35,791 nt of DNA from Patulibacter medicamentivorans (GCF_000240225.1 NZ_AGUD01000046.1:1-35791); one strand, 5' to 3'. Positions 7,775 through 16,463 are shown, numbered from the stretch's first letter. Notes: generated by a model not told the origin, from the sequence alone. Numbers and translations: made by a program.

Positions 7775-7924
7775 CGCACTCCGCGGGTCGGAGATCCAGA
7801 AGCTCGGCGGCTTCTACGTCGCCGATCTACGTGCCGGGGCCGTGGTGGAGGGCTGCGGACCGGTCCATGGCCAACGGAGTCCGATTGGGCGGTCTGCTCG
7901 TGCCAAGTTCCCCGCGCACCGCGC

Positions 7925-8773
7925 CTACCCCACCACCCGCCCCAACCACTCCACCTGATCCCCCGCGATCCGCTCCGCGTCCGCTCCGACGAACGGCTCG
8001 AAGTGGTCGACGTCGTAGCGGTGCAGCTCGCCCTGCGGCGCCCGTTGCGCCAGGCGCTCGACGGCGCGGTTCGAGACGCTGACGTCGCGCTCGCCGAGGC
8101 CGACCCAGAGCGGGATCCGGATCTTGGCGGCGTGGCGGACGGGGCGGTGGGTGGCGACGGTGAGGAAGACGCCGGGCGAGATCTGGTTGCGCCAGGGCGA
8201 TCCCTCGGGAACGGCTCGGCGGAAGCCCTGGGCCTCACCGGGCAGGTTCATCGCCGCGTGCTCGTGGGGCTCGCCCGTCACCGGCACGAGGACGTGTCGC
8301 CCGGCTCGGTCGGCGATCGCGCGGGGCAGGATCCAGGCCACGTCGCGGACGCTGCTGGACCGCACGCGCGCCAGCCCGTCGAGGAACGGGCACAGCACCA
8401 TCGCCGCGGCCAGCTCCGGCTCGCTCACCGCCAGCGTCGCGACGTGCCCGCCGGAGAACGAGAAGCCCCACAGCGCCACCCGCTCGCTCGAGCCCCGCGC
8501 ATGGGCGATCGCCGCGCGCCAGTCGGCCAGCTGCTCGCTCGTCCGGAACCGCTGGCGCCGCTCGCCGCCCGAGTCCCCGAGGTGCCGGTGATCGAAGGCC
8601 AGCACGTCGTGGCCGGCGGCGGCGAAGGCCTCCGCGTAGCCGTCCAGCCCGTCGTGGCGGGTCAGCGAGAACCCGTGCGCCATCACGACGCACGCCCCCG
8701 ATCGCCGCGACCCGCGGCCCGGGTACCTCCACGCCGCCAGCTCGCCGATCCGCAGCTCCTCGCGCTCGCCCAT
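7925..8773 (-). CDS. alpha/beta hydrolase
   Basis: Serine hydrolase of 282 residues, apparently cytosolic. ATG 8773 is preferred (MGEREELRIGEL), with AGGA a few bases upstream; an in-frame GTG at 8821 adds only Pro/Arg residues. Oxyanion region VVMAHGF, HRHLGDSGG after strand beta-4, nucleophile elbow WGFSFSGG with Ser at about 105, acid in LGERDVSVSN, and catalytic His in YDVDHFEPF near the C-terminus. The long insertion after the nucleophile (PRAIADRAGRHVLVPVTGEP) forms the cap. This arrangement resembles dienelactone-hydrolase/peptidase-S15-like alpha/beta hydrolases; the substrate cannot be inferred. It is divergent from the thioesterase-like gene at 8991, with a 217-base gap in which I see no gene. 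Confidence 0.85.
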   Translation of the reverse strand: MGEREELRIGELAAWRYPGRGSRRSGACVVMAHGFSLTRHDGLDGYAEAFAAAGHDVLAFDHRHLGDSGGERRQRFRTSEQLADWRAAIAHARGSSERVALWGFSFSGGHVATLAVSEPELAAAMVLCPFLDGLARVRSSSVRDVAWILPRAIADRAGRHVLVPVTGEPHEHAAMNLPGEAQGFRRAVPEGSPWRNQISPGVFLTVATHRPVRHAAKIRIPLWVGLGERDVSVSNRAVERLAQRAPQGELHRYDVDHFEPFVGADAERIAGDQVEWLGRVVG

Positions 8774-8990
8774 GGCCGATCCTGGCCGCCGCGGCCGGCT
8801 CGCCGCCGGTGGCCGGGCCACAGATCAGCCGTTCGGACGGCTCGTCCGACCACAGTTCGGGCGTCTGCATTCCCGCGTCCTGCCACCCCGACGCGCCGCC
8901 GCTGCCGCCAAGAACCCCCCGCCCGGGCGGTGGGTCCTTCGTCCGCGCCCGTCCCCGCGCCACCCCGCCGCGTCTACCGTCACCGGGACG

Positions 8991-9734
8991 ATGCACGTCC
9001 TGCCCGACGACGCCCTCGTCCCCTTCCCGACCGTCGGGCGCGTCTACCAGCAGGCCCTGCGCGTGACCCACGGCGACGTCACGCCGCTCGGCCGCTCGCG
9101 GCTCGACGCGATCGCCTCGTGGCTGCAGCACCTGGCCTTCTGCGACGTCGTCGACGCCGGCGTCGCCCACCAGGCCGCCTGGATCGCCCGCCGGACCCGG
9201 ATCCGGATCGACCGCTTCCCGCGCTTCGGCGAGACGCTCGAGCTGCGAACCGCCTGCTCCGGCGCCTCCGGGCTCTCCGCCGAGTGGCGCACGGCGATCC
9301 GCGGCGAGCACGGCGCCGCCGTCGAGGCCGCCACGCTCTGGGTCTCCGTCGACCCCGAGACCTGGCGCCCGCGCCCCAACCCCGACGAGATGCGCGCGGT
9401 CTTCGGCCCCTCGACCGAGGGCCGTCGCGTCCGCGTCCGCCTGACCCACCCGCCGGCCCCGGACGACGCTCCCGTCGCCGATTGGCACTTCCGGACCGCC
9501 GACCTGGACATCGCCGGCCACGTCAACAACGCCGCCTACTGGCAGGCCGCCGAGGAGCGGCTGCGCGACCTGCACCCCGACGCGGTCGTCGAGGCCGAGA
9601 TCGAGCACCACGGGGCCGCCGGCGCCGGCCCCGCGACCATCCGCCGCGCCGGCGACCGGACCTGGATCGACGACGCCGACGGGCAGCTCTGCTCGTCGTT
9701 CCTGATCCGGGTGCTGGCGCAGCCGGCGGGCTGA
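8991..9734 (+). CDS. acyl-ACP thioesterase-like double hotdog protein
   Basis: Protein of 247 residues from ATG 8991. In-frame sequence upstream is low-complexity and lies in the divergent promoter gap. The N-terminal hotdog has THGDVTPLGRSRLDAIASWL and a strand pair around RIRIDRFPRFGETLELR. The C-terminal hotdog has ADWHFRTADLDIAGHVNNAAYW, the hallmark helix of FatA/FatB-type enzymes, followed by EIEHHG. In plant FatB the catalytic set is Asp, Asn and His in a DxNxH segment; here it reads DIAGH, so the Asn position is Ala while Asp and His remain. Bacterial relatives hydrolyse acyl-ACP or acyl-CoA thioesters. The gene stands alone, convergent with the di-iron/MFS operon and followed at once by a hairpin. 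Confidence 0.85.
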   Translation: MHVLPDDALVPFPTVGRVYQQALRVTHGDVTPLGRSRLDAIASWLQHLAFCDVVDAGVAHQAAWIARRTRIRIDRFPRFGETLELRTACSGASGLSAEWRTAIRGEHGAAVEAATLWVSVDPETWRPRPNPDEMRAVFGPSTEGRRVRVRLTHPPAPDDAPVADWHFRTADLDIAGHVNNAAYWQAAEERLRDLHPDAVVEAEIEHHGAAGAGPATIRRAGDRTWIDDADGQLCSSFLIRVLAQPAG

Positions 9735-9752
9735 CCGAGCCATCCGGCTCGG
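9735..9752 (+). terminator. perfect hairpin directly after the thioesterase stop
   Basis: CCGAGCC and GGCTCGG form a seven-base-pair stem around loop ATCC, beginning at the base after TGA (9732-9734). There is no T-run, as is common for very GC-rich genomes. Its position between convergent genes supports a termination role. Confidence 0.5.
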
Positions 9753-9769
9753 CGTCGGCGCCCGGCCGT

Positions 9770-9881
9770 ATGTGACGTTCCGGTCGCTGAGGGGCCGGAG
9801 CGTGGCACGTGATCGCGGAGCAGCCGCGGCGGTCAGGGCGTGGTGGAACGGATCGGTCGCTGAGCGACCACGACGTCACAT
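9770..9881. repeat. 112-base repeat element with inverted ends and internal hairpin
   Basis: ATGTGACGT (9770-9778) and ACGTCACAT (9873-9881) are exact inverted ends. Inside, CGGTCGCTGAG occurs twice in direct orientation (9781-9791, 9854-9864), and GGTCGC-TGA-GCGACC forms a perfect hairpin at 9855-9869. The 15 bases at 9772-9786 are identical to 23770-23784 inside the NRPS gene, so this is a dispersed REP/MITE-like family. It has no coding capacity and fills most of the gap between two convergent genes. Confidence 0.6.
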
Positions 9882-9930
9882 CGGGCCACGTCGCCACGTC
9901 GCCTGCGCCCGCCACGGCACCGCGACGGCG

Positions 9931-10680
9931 CTACGCCAGCCCGACGGTCCGCAGCCGCCGGCCCAGCGCGGCGATGACGTCGTCGCGCAGCGCGGGATCG
10001 ACCAGATCGCCCCAGCCGGCGACGGCGGCCGGCGCCTCGTCGGCCAGCCGCCGCGCGACGGCCGGGCCGTCGGGGCGGTCGACCAGGATCCGCATCCCGA
10101 GCGAGACGTGCCAGCGCTCGTCGCGCTGGATCCGCTCGACGATCTCGGTCAGGCCCGGCAGCGCGTGGTCGGTCGCCAGGTCGACCAGCGCGTGCTGGCC
10201 GGCCAGGAAGATCACCCCTTCGAGCAGCCCGTGGTAGAGCGCGACGGCCGTCCCGAGGCCCGGTCCGTCCTGATCGCCGACCGTGGCCGCGATCGCCGGC
10301 AGCCGCTCGTGGAAGAGCGCCACGAAGCCGGGATCGAGCAGCTCTCGCGGATCCTGCCCCGGCGTCGCGAACGCGGCCCAGAGCCGCTCGATCGCCCGCG
10401 CGTGCCGCTCCTCCTCGCCGTGCTGCGCGCGCAGCACGGCGGCCAGCCGCGGATCCTCGGCGGCCAAGGCGAACGGGGCCAGGTGCTCGGCGACCGCCTG
10501 CTCGCCGACCAGGAACCCGGCCAGCAGCCCGAGCAGCCGCCGTCGCGGCCGCGAGCCCAGCGACGGCCAGCGGAGCAGGTCCTGGTGCAGGTCGATCGCG
10601 TCCGGGTCCCAGCTGCCGCGGGCCGAGATCCCGAGCAGGTGCTCGTAGTCGGGAAGCCGGGTGCGGGCGACGGTGCTCAC
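9931..10680 (-). CDS. R2-like / ferritin-like di-iron protein
   Basis: Helical protein of 249 residues. Its GTG start (10680) overlaps the stop of the upstream MFS gene (GTGA), so it is the second gene of that operon. A complete six-ligand di-iron set is visible with R2-like spacing: Glu60 (FLVGE), Glu90 and His93 (EERH), Glu154 (GLLEG), Glu188 and His191 (ERWH). Four long helices carry these residues, matching the ribonucleotide reductase-like superfamily. It lacks the length and tyrosyl-radical context of a true NrdB, so an oxygenase/oxidase or oxygen-dependent modifying role is more likely (inference). Pairing with a transporter and a TetR regulator suggests it acts on a small molecule that is also exported. 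Confidence 0.75.
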   Translation of the reverse strand: MSTVARTRLPDYEHLLGISARGSWDPDAIDLHQDLLRWPSLGSRPRRRLLGLLAGFLVGEQAVAEHLAPFALAAEDPRLAAVLRAQHGEEERHARAIERLWAAFATPGQDPRELLDPGFVALFHERLPAIAATVGDQDGPGLGTAVALYHGLLEGVIFLAGQHALVDLATDHALPGLTEIVERIQRDERWHVSLGMRILVDRPDGPAVARRLADEAPAAVAGWGDLVDPALRDDVIAALGRRLRTVGLA

Positions 10681-11972
10681 GCGATCGATTGTCCCGCGCC
10701 GGCGCGAACGGTGACGCGCGCCGCCTGTGGCGTTTCGGTCGCGGCCGGCGCCCGCAAGGTCCCGGCCGCGCCCCACACGACCGCCGCGGCGATCGCGGTG
10801 GTCACGGCCGCCAGCGCGAAGGCCGAGGGGACCGACACGGTCGTGATCAGGACGCCGCCGAGCGCCGAGCCGAGCGCGGCGCCGCCGAAGATCCCGCTGC
10901 CGAGCCAGGTGTAGGCCTCGGTCGTCGTCCCCTTGGCGGCCAGCTCGCCGGTCAGCCCGTAGATCACCGCGAACAGCGGGGCCACGGCGGCGCCGGCCAG
11001 CACCAGCGCGCCGCCCAGCGCCCACAGGTTCGGGGCCGCGGCGGCCAGCAGGGCGTGTCCGACGGCGGACGCGGCCAGCAGCAGGGTCAGCGCCCGGATC
11101 GGTCGCGGCCACGCGCCGCGGGCGGCCGTCAGCAGGCCGGCGGTCAGGCTGCCGATGCAGTAGGCGGCCAGCAGCGGGCCGACCGCGCCGGCGTGCTCGG
11201 CGTGCTCGGCGGCCGCGGTGATCGACACCTCGGCGGCGCCGAAGGTCGCGCCGACGCCGACGCCGACGGCCAGCAGGGTCCGGATCGCGGTCGAGCGGAG
11301 CGCGCCGCCGCGGCTCTCCCCGTTGCGCAGGGCCGGCATCGTCCGCGACTCGCGCGAGCCGGCGAAGGCGAGCGTCGCCAGCAGCAGCGCCGCACCGCTG
11401 GCGATCAGGCCGAGCGCCGGGTCGTGGGCGGCGATCAGGCTGACGAAGACCAGCGGCCCGATCATGAACGACAGCTCCTGCAGCGACGCCTCGACGGCGA
11501 GCGCGGCGTGACGGGTGTCGGCGTCGGGCAGCATCCGCCGGAAGAGCGTCCGCAGGCAGGCGGCGACCGGGGGCTGGGCGGCGCCGGCGACCACGGCCAG
11601 CGGCAGCAGCGCGAGCGGCGAGGTGCCGTCCGGGACCAGCCCGGCCAGGACCATCGCGGTCGCGGCCACCAGCACGCTGGCGGTCAGCACCAGGCTCTGC
11701 CCGCGCCGGTCGATCGCGCGGCCGAGCAGCGGCGCGCCGGCGGCCAGGCCGAGCGCGCCGGCCGCGGCCACCGCGCCGCCGAGCGCGTAGCTGCCGCCCA
11801 GGTCCCGCACCCGCAGGATGAAGAGCAGGCCGAGCACGGCCTCTGGCGCGCGGGCGACGAGCGACAGCACGAGCAGCCGACCGACCCCGGGCGCCCGCAC
11901 GGCGGCGGCGACCGGAGAGGTCGGGGTCGGGCGGGTGGCGCCAGGGTGGGGGGACAGCAGCAGGTCGGACAT
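10677..11972 (-). CDS. MFS transporter
   Basis: Integral membrane protein of 431 residues with about twelve hydrophobic helices. ATG 11972 (MSDLLLSPHPG) is chosen; the longer frame would start at 12047, inside the operator palindrome. The first half has RAPEAVLGLLFILRVRDLGG, and then RAIDRRGQSLVL, which is the loop 2-3 signature position of the major facilitator superfamily. A cytoplasmic loop SRESRTMPALRNGESRGG separates the two six-helix halves. This layout is usual for drug or metabolite exporters, although direction cannot be read from sequence. The downstream di-iron gene is coupled by a 4-base overlap, and a perfect palindrome precedes the operon by about 55 bases. Confidence 0.88.
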   Translation of the reverse strand: MSDLLLSPHPGATRPTPTSPVAAAVRAPGVGRLLVLSLVARAPEAVLGLLFILRVRDLGGSYALGGAVAAAGALGLAAGAPLLGRAIDRRGQSLVLTASVLVAATAMVLAGLVPDGTSPLALLPLAVVAGAAQPPVAACLRTLFRRMLPDADTRHAALAVEASLQELSFMIGPLVFVSLIAAHDPALGLIASGAALLLATLAFAGSRESRTMPALRNGESRGGALRSTAIRTLLAVGVGVGATFGAAEVSITAAAEHAEHAGAVGPLLAAYCIGSLTAGLLTAARGAWPRPIRALTLLLAASAVGHALLAAAAPNLWALGGALVLAGAAVAPLFAVIYGLTGELAAKGTTTEAYTWLGSGIFGGAALGSALGGVLITTVSVPSAFALAAVTTAIAAAVVWGAAGTLRAPAATETPQAARVTVRAGAGQSIA

Positions 11973-12027
11973 GGTCGGCCGCCGGAGCGGGCGCGCGGAG
12001 GATCCGCGGGCCAGGGCGGCCCTCGAT

Positions 12028-12048
12028 AGTGATGATCGTATCATCACT
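12028..12048. promoter_or_regulatory. probable TetR operator, perfect inverted repeat
   Basis: AGTGATGAT and ATCATCACT are exact inverted repeats around CGT, a 21-base site standing out as AT-rich in this region. On the minus strand it fills the 17-base spacer between TTAAGT and TATCGA, a possible though weak promoter for the MFS/di-iron operon. The TetR gene ending at 12227 lies directly upstream on the same strand. Size and symmetry are typical for TetR operators. Confidence 0.7.
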
Positions 12049-12226
12049 TAATGTGCGAATCGTCCGGAGCGAGGACTCGCTCACCCGTCCACCGGTCGGG
12101 TTCGATTCCGGCTGACGGCGCCGGCCATCCCGGTCCCGTCCCACTCGCTCTCTCGGTCGGTCCGACCCCGACCGACCCGCAGGCCACCGCCGTCGGCGCC
12201 GCGTCGCCGGCCCCCGGGCGTGAGAG

Positions 12227-12835
12227 CTAGGCCGCCGGCCCCAGCATCGCCGCGACCGCGTCGTCGACCACGCTGCCGGCGCGGGCCCGATCGATCAGGC
12301 TCGAGCGCAGCGACGGCGCCAGCCCGTCGACGACGGTGATCAGGAACAGCGCGACCCGCTCGGGGTCGACGTCGCGGGCGACGCTGCCGTCCTGCTGGCC
12401 GGCCTCGATCAGCCCGGCCAGGTGGCGGATCCAGGCCGCCTGACGGGTCCGGACCGCCTCGTGGATCGCGGTCGAGAAGGTCGCGTGCGTCCACACCTGA
12501 TGCCACAGCTCGAGCCCGTCGTCGGGCTCGGCGTCGGCGCTGACGCAGCCGTGGAGGAACGCGACGACCCGCGCGTGGCCGTTGGCGGAGGCGTCCTCCT
12601 CGACGATCAGCGTCTGCAGCGAGCGCTCGTCGGCGCGCACGAACGCCTCGAGGATCAGCTCCTCGCGCGAGCGGAAATGGGTCGAGACCAGCGGCTGCGA
12701 GACGCCGGCCTCGTCCGCCACGTCGCGGATCCGGAAGGCGTGGAGGCCCTGGGCGACGATCACGCGCGCGGCAGCGTCGAGGATCTCGGCCCGTCGCTCG
12801 GCGAAGGTCAGGCGGGTGCGGGGTGCCCCGGACAT
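12227..12835 (-). CDS. TetR family transcriptional regulator
   Basis: Repressor of 202 residues from ATG 12835. The helix-turn-helix spans about 12-60: AERRAEILDAAARVIVAQG, then FRIRDVADEAGVSQPLVSTHF and the conserved continuation RSREELILEAF. A larger C-terminal helical domain follows (LWHQVWTHATFSTAIHEAVR), of the TetR_C type seen in BetI/AcrR-like proteins. It lies 178 bases upstream of the palindrome and about 255 bases upstream of the MFS start, on the same strand, and is the natural candidate to bind there. GATACT (minus strand, about 12848-12843) could be its own -10, giving a very short leader. No copy of the palindrome is seen before its own gene, so self-regulation is not evident. 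Confidence 0.9.
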   Translation of the reverse strand: MSGAPRTRLTFAERRAEILDAAARVIVAQGLHAFRIRDVADEAGVSQPLVSTHFRSREELILEAFVRADERSLQTLIVEEDASANGHARVVAFLHGCVSADAEPDDGLELWHQVWTHATFSTAIHEAVRTRQAAWIRHLAGLIEAGQQDGSVARDVDPERVALFLITVVDGLAPSLRSSLIDRARAGSVVDDAVAAMLGPAA

Positions 12836-12940
12836 CGACCCCAGTATCCCAGCCCGGGCCGCCGACGACCCCTCCCGGTGGCGCAAAGCCGCGCATCGCG
12901 CCCGAGCGGCCGGGAGCAGCCGCTAGCCTCGACCCCAGCC

Positions 12941-14671
12941 ATGGCCGCCGCGAAGGACCCCTCGAACGCCGCGATCGCCGAGCTGCTGGACGAGCTCGGC
13001 GACCTCTACGAGCTGGAGGGCGCGGTGGTCCACCGGGTGCTCGCCTACCGCAACGCGGCCAAGGCGATCCGCGACGCCCCGCGCTCGGTGGCGGCGATGA
13101 CCCGCGAGGGCCGGGTGACCGAGCTGCCGGGCGTCGGCAAGACGCTCGAGGAGAAGCTGACGGCGCTGGTCGAGACCGGCGAGATCCCGGCGCTCGAGAA
13201 GCTGCGGTCTCGCGTTCCCGCCGGCCTGGTCGTGATCACCCGCCTGCCGGGACTCGGTCCGAAGCGCGCCCGCAAGCTCCACGACGCGCTCGGCGTCGAC
13301 GGTCCGCAGGCGCTGCGGGCGGCGATCGAGCAGCACCGGGTCCGCGACCTGGCCGGCTTCGGGGCCAAGAGCGAGGAGCGGCTGCTGGCGGCGCTCGACG
13401 CGGCCGGCGACGCGGTCGACGGGCCCAAGCGCGAGATCCTCTCGCGCGCGCTGGCGGTCGGCGAGGCGCTGGTCGCCGAGCTGCGCGCCCACCCGTCGAG
13501 CGACCGCGTCGAGCTGGCGGGGTCGGCACGGCGCTGGGCCGACAGCGTCAAGGACCTCGACATCATCGCCACCGCCGACGACCCGCAGGCGCTGATCGAC
13601 GCCTTCGCCGCGTCCGACCTGATCGCCGAGATCTCGCGGTCGGGCGTCGCCGGCGCCCACGCGATCGCCCAGTCGGGGATCGCCATCGACCTGCGGGTCG
13701 TCGCTCCCGACCAGTTCGGCAACCTGCTCCAGCACTTCACCGGCTCGAAGGCCCACAACGTCGCGATCCGCGAGGCCGCCGTCCGCCGCGGGCTGCACGT
13801 GTCCGAGTACGGGATCCTCGACGACGAGACCGGCCAGAGCGAGCGGTTCGCGACCGAGGAGGAGGTCTACGCCCGCCTCGGCCTGCCGTGGATCCCGCCG
13901 GAGCTGCGCGAGGATCGCGGCGAGCTGCAGCTGACCGAGGTCCCGCCGCTGATCGAGCAGGCCGACCTGCGCGGCGACCTGCACATGCACACCACCGCCA
14001 GCGACGGCCGCGCGAGCGTGCGCGAGATGGCGCAGGCGGCGCGGGCGCTGGGCCTGGACTACGTGGCGATCACCGACCACTCGGCGTCGCACGGGTTCGG
14101 CGACGCCGTCTCGCCCGACCGCCTGCGGGAGCTGATCGCCGAGGTCCGCGCGGTCGACGACGAGCTGGACGGGATCACGGTCCTGGCGGGGAGCGAGGTC
14201 AACATCGGCGTCGACGGGTCGCTCGACTACGACGACGAGCTGCTGGCCGAGCTGGACTGGATCGTCGCGTCGGTCCACACCGCCTTCACCAGCGACCCGA
14301 CCGCCCGGATCGTCGCCGCCTGCGAGCACCCGCTGGTCGACGTGATCGGCCATCCGACCGGCCGCAAGCTGGAGGAGCGGTTCGCCTACGACCTCGATGT
14401 CGACGCGGCGATCGCCGCCGCGCTGCGGACCGGGACCTTCCTGGAGATCAACGGCTCGCCCCGCCGCCGCGACCTCGACGACGTCCATGCGCGCGCGGCG
14501 CGCGACGCCGGCGTGCTGCTGACGATCGACTCCGACGCCCACGGCCCCGAGGCCCTGGCCAACACCCGCTGGGGGGTCGCGACCGCCCGCCGAGCCTGGC
14601 TGTCGGCGGCCGACGTCGCCAACACGCGGCCGTGGGAGGAGCTGCGGAAGCTGCGCAAGGGCGCCCGCTGA
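12941..14671 (+). CDS. DNA polymerase/3'-5' exonuclease PolX
   Basis: Family X DNA polymerase with a PHP domain, 576 residues, the normal length for bacterial PolX. ATG 12941 follows a TAGCCT -10-like element (12924-12929) so closely that the leader would be very short. The N-terminal 8-kDa and helix-hairpin-helix region has ELPGVGKTLEEKL and LPGLGPKRARKL. The polymerase-beta nucleotidyltransferase site has AGSARRWADSVKDLDIIA with paired Asp residues, and a third Asp in IAIDLRVV. The C-terminal PHP domain from about 345 keeps its metal ligands: DLHMHTTASDG, ITDHS, GSEVNI, VHTAF, IGHPTGR and IDSDAH. Known members fill gaps in base-excision repair and have Mn-dependent 3'-5' exonuclease activity. 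Its location beside the siderophore locus looks incidental. Confidence 0.95.
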   Translation: MAAAKDPSNAAIAELLDELGDLYELEGAVVHRVLAYRNAAKAIRDAPRSVAAMTREGRVTELPGVGKTLEEKLTALVETGEIPALEKLRSRVPAGLVVITRLPGLGPKRARKLHDALGVDGPQALRAAIEQHRVRDLAGFGAKSEERLLAALDAAGDAVDGPKREILSRALAVGEALVAELRAHPSSDRVELAGSARRWADSVKDLDIIATADDPQALIDAFAASDLIAEISRSGVAGAHAIAQSGIAIDLRVVAPDQFGNLLQHFTGSKAHNVAIREAAVRRGLHVSEYGILDDETGQSERFATEEEVYARLGLPWIPPELREDRGELQLTEVPPLIEQADLRGDLHMHTTASDGRASVREMAQAARALGLDYVAITDHSASHGFGDAVSPDRLRELIAEVRAVDDELDGITVLAGSEVNIGVDGSLDYDDELLAELDWIVASVHTAFTSDPTARIVAACEHPLVDVIGHPTGRKLEERFAYDLDVDAAIAAALRTGTFLEINGSPRRRDLDDVHARAARDAGVLLTIDSDAHGPEALANTRWGVATARRAWLSAADVANTRPWEELRKLRKGAR

Positions 14672-14706
14672 CGGCGCGGTGCGAGGGCATCGGTAGGGCT
14701 CCCTTC

Positions 14707-14720
14707 TTAGGCTGTCCTAA
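14707..14720. promoter_or_regulatory. iron box 1 (IdeR/DmdR-like) before the ornithine hydroxylase
   Basis: TTAGGCTGTCCTAA has inverted TTAGG/CCTAA arms and matches 12 of 14 bases of the right part of the actinobacterial iron-box consensus TTAGGCTAACCTAA as I recall it. It lies 75 bases before the TTG start at 14795. TAGGCT within it could also serve as a -10, so repressor binding would block polymerase. Two similar sites occur at 16464 and 34822. Confidence 0.75.
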
Positions 14721-14794
14721 CGCCGACCTGTACACTCGGAGATCGCGTTCGGTCCCGTCCGCAGCAACGACCTCGACTCCGAGAGGGAAGCGCC

Positions 14795-16096
14795 TTGAGC
14801 CACGACTCCGCCCTGCCCGTCCACGACATCGTCGGCATCGGGTTCGGGCCGTCGAACCTCGCCCTCGGGATCGCGATCGAGGAGCGCAACCGCTCCGCCG
14901 CGCCCGGCGACGAGCTGGACGCCGTCTTCCTGGAGCGCCAGCCGCGGTTCGGCTGGCACCGGGGGATGCTGATCGACGACGCCACGATGCAGGTGTCGTT
15001 CCTCAAGGACCTGGTGACGATGCGCCAGCCGGCGAGCGACTTCTCGTTCCTCGCCCACCTGCAGGCGGCCGGCCGGCTGGTCGACTTCATCAACCACAAG
15101 ACGATCTTCCCGACGCGGATCGAGTTCCACGGCTACCTCGAGTGGGTCGCGGGGCGGCTCGACCACCTGGCGGTCTACGACGCGCGGGTCGAGGAGGTTC
15201 GCCCGGTCCTCGACGGCGACGGCCGGATCGCCGCGCTCGACGTGGTCGCGCACCACGGCGACGGCGCGACCAGCGTTCGCCGCGCCCGCAACGTCGTGAT
15301 CGCGCTCGGCCTGCAGCCGCGGATCCCGTCCGGCGCCGCGCTCGGCGAGCGGGTCTGGCACAACTCGCGGCTGGTCCCCGGGGTCGCGGGCTGGTCGGGA
15401 GCGGCGCCGGAGCGCTGCGTCGTCGTCGGCGCGGGCCAGAGCGCCGCCGAGACCGCCGAGTACCTGCACCGCAGCTTCCCCGAGTCCGAGGTCCACGCGG
15501 TCTTCGCCCGCTACGGCTACAGCACCTCCGACGACACCTCGTTCGCCAACCGGATCTTCGATCCCGAGGCGGTCGACAGCTACTACGTGGCGTCGGACGA
15601 GGTCAAGACGATGCTGCGCGGCTACCACGGCAACACCAACTACTCGGTCGTCGATCCCGACCTGATCGAGGAGCTCTACCGCCGGGTCTACCGCGAGAAG
15701 ATCGACGGCCGCCAGCGGCTCCACATGCAGAACATGACCCGCGTCGACGAGGTCCGCCAGGACGGCGACCGGGTCGCGGTCGCGGTCGAGCACCTGCCGA
15801 GCGGCGAGCGACGACGGATCGACGCCGACCTGCTCGTCTACGCCACCGGCTACCGGCCCGCCAGCCCGGACCAGCTGCTCGGCGGCCTTGGCGAGCACAC
15901 CCCCGACGGCGGCCTGGCGATCGGCCGCGACTACCGCGTCGCGACGGCCGAGCCGAGCGACTGCGGGATCTACGTCCAGGGCGCGACCGAGCGCACGCAC
16001 GGGATCAGCTCGACGCTGCTGTCGAACACGGCGGTCCGGGCGGGCGAGATCCTCGGATCGATCGCGTCGCGGGTGCCGGCGCGGGCGGCCGCCTGA
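14795..16096 (+). CDS. L-ornithine N5-monooxygenase (siderophore hydroxylase)
   Basis: FAD- and NADPH-dependent hydroxylase of 433 residues, of the PvdA/SidA/CchB group, making N5-hydroxyornithine for hydroxamate siderophores. FAD motif [12 protein letters not shown] at 15-26, substrate/flavin loop [11 protein letters not shown] at about 69-79, NADPH motif [18 protein letters not shown] at about 210-227, then [25 protein letters not shown] and the C-terminal ATGY signature (YATGYRP). I favour ornithine over lysine because the third NRPS adenylation domain reads as hydroxyornithine-specific; the enzyme alone does not prove this. The start is TTG 14795, supported by GAGAGGGAAG upstream. An iron box precedes it. 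It is convergent with mbtH, 24 bases apart. Confidence 0.9.
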   Translation: MSHDSALPVHDIVGIGFGPSNLALGIAIEERNRSAAPGDELDAVFLERQPRFGWHRGMLIDDATMQVSFLKDLVTMRQPASDFSFLAHLQAAGRLVDFINHKTIFPTRIEFHGYLEWVAGRLDHLAVYDARVEEVRPVLDGDGRIAALDVVAHHGDGATSVRRARNVVIALGLQPRIPSGAALGERVWHNSRLVPGVAGWSGAAPERCVVVGAGQSAAETAEYLHRSFPESEVHAVFARYGYSTSDDTSFANRIFDPEAVDSYYVASDEVKTMLRGYHGNTNYSVVDPDLIEELYRRVYREKIDGRQRLHMQNMTRVDEVRQDGDRVAVAVEHLPSGERRRIDADLLVYATGYRPASPDQLLGGLGEHTPDGGLAIGRDYRVATAEPSDCGIYVQGATERTHGISSTLLSNTAVRAGEILGSIASRVPARAAA

Positions 16097-16120
16097 GCGG
16101 CCTGCCGCGCCGGCCCGGCT

Positions 16121-16342
16121 TCAGGACGCGGACGCGCGCTCGATCGCCGCGGCCAGGCTGCGCGGGCGCATGTCGGTCCACTCGGCCTCGACGTGCGCCA
16201 GCGCCTGCTCGCGCGGGACGCCCCGCAGGGCGACCGTCCAGCCGTCCGGGACGGCGGCGAAGGTCGGCCACAGCGAGTGCTGGCCCTCGGCGTTGATGAG
16301 CACGGAGAAGGTGCCGTCGGCGTCGTCGAACGGGTTGGTCAT
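16121..16342 (-). CDS. MbtH family NRPS accessory protein
   Basis: Protein of 73 residues with the whole family signature: NPFDD at the start, [17 protein letters not shown] and a third Trp in [10 protein letters not shown]. MbtH-like proteins bind NRPS adenylation domains and raise their solubility and activity. ATG 16342 has AGGAG six bases upstream. It is divergent from the NRPS gene across 190 bases that hold an iron box, so both are likely derepressed together under iron limitation. The three NRPS adenylation domains just downstream are the obvious clients. Confidence 0.95.
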   Translation of the reverse strand: MTNPFDDADGTFSVLINAEGQHSLWPTFAAVPDGWTVALRGVPREQALAHVEAEWTDMRPRSLAAAIERASAS

Positions 16343-16463
16343 GCGGGGGCTCCTGGCGTCTCGGGCGGCCGGCTCCCGCGGCGAGCTCGTCGAGCGGCGG
16401 GAGCCTGGCGGGGCACTGGTCTCGGCAAGCCTACGTCATCCAGACTTCCTCGGGCGGAATTGC

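Noticed and set aside
12099..12109. GGTTCGATTCC, resembling a tRNA T-arm.
   Set aside because: The flanking stem pairs poorly, and no matching acceptor, D-arm or anticodon stem exists 60-75 bases upstream or on the other strand.
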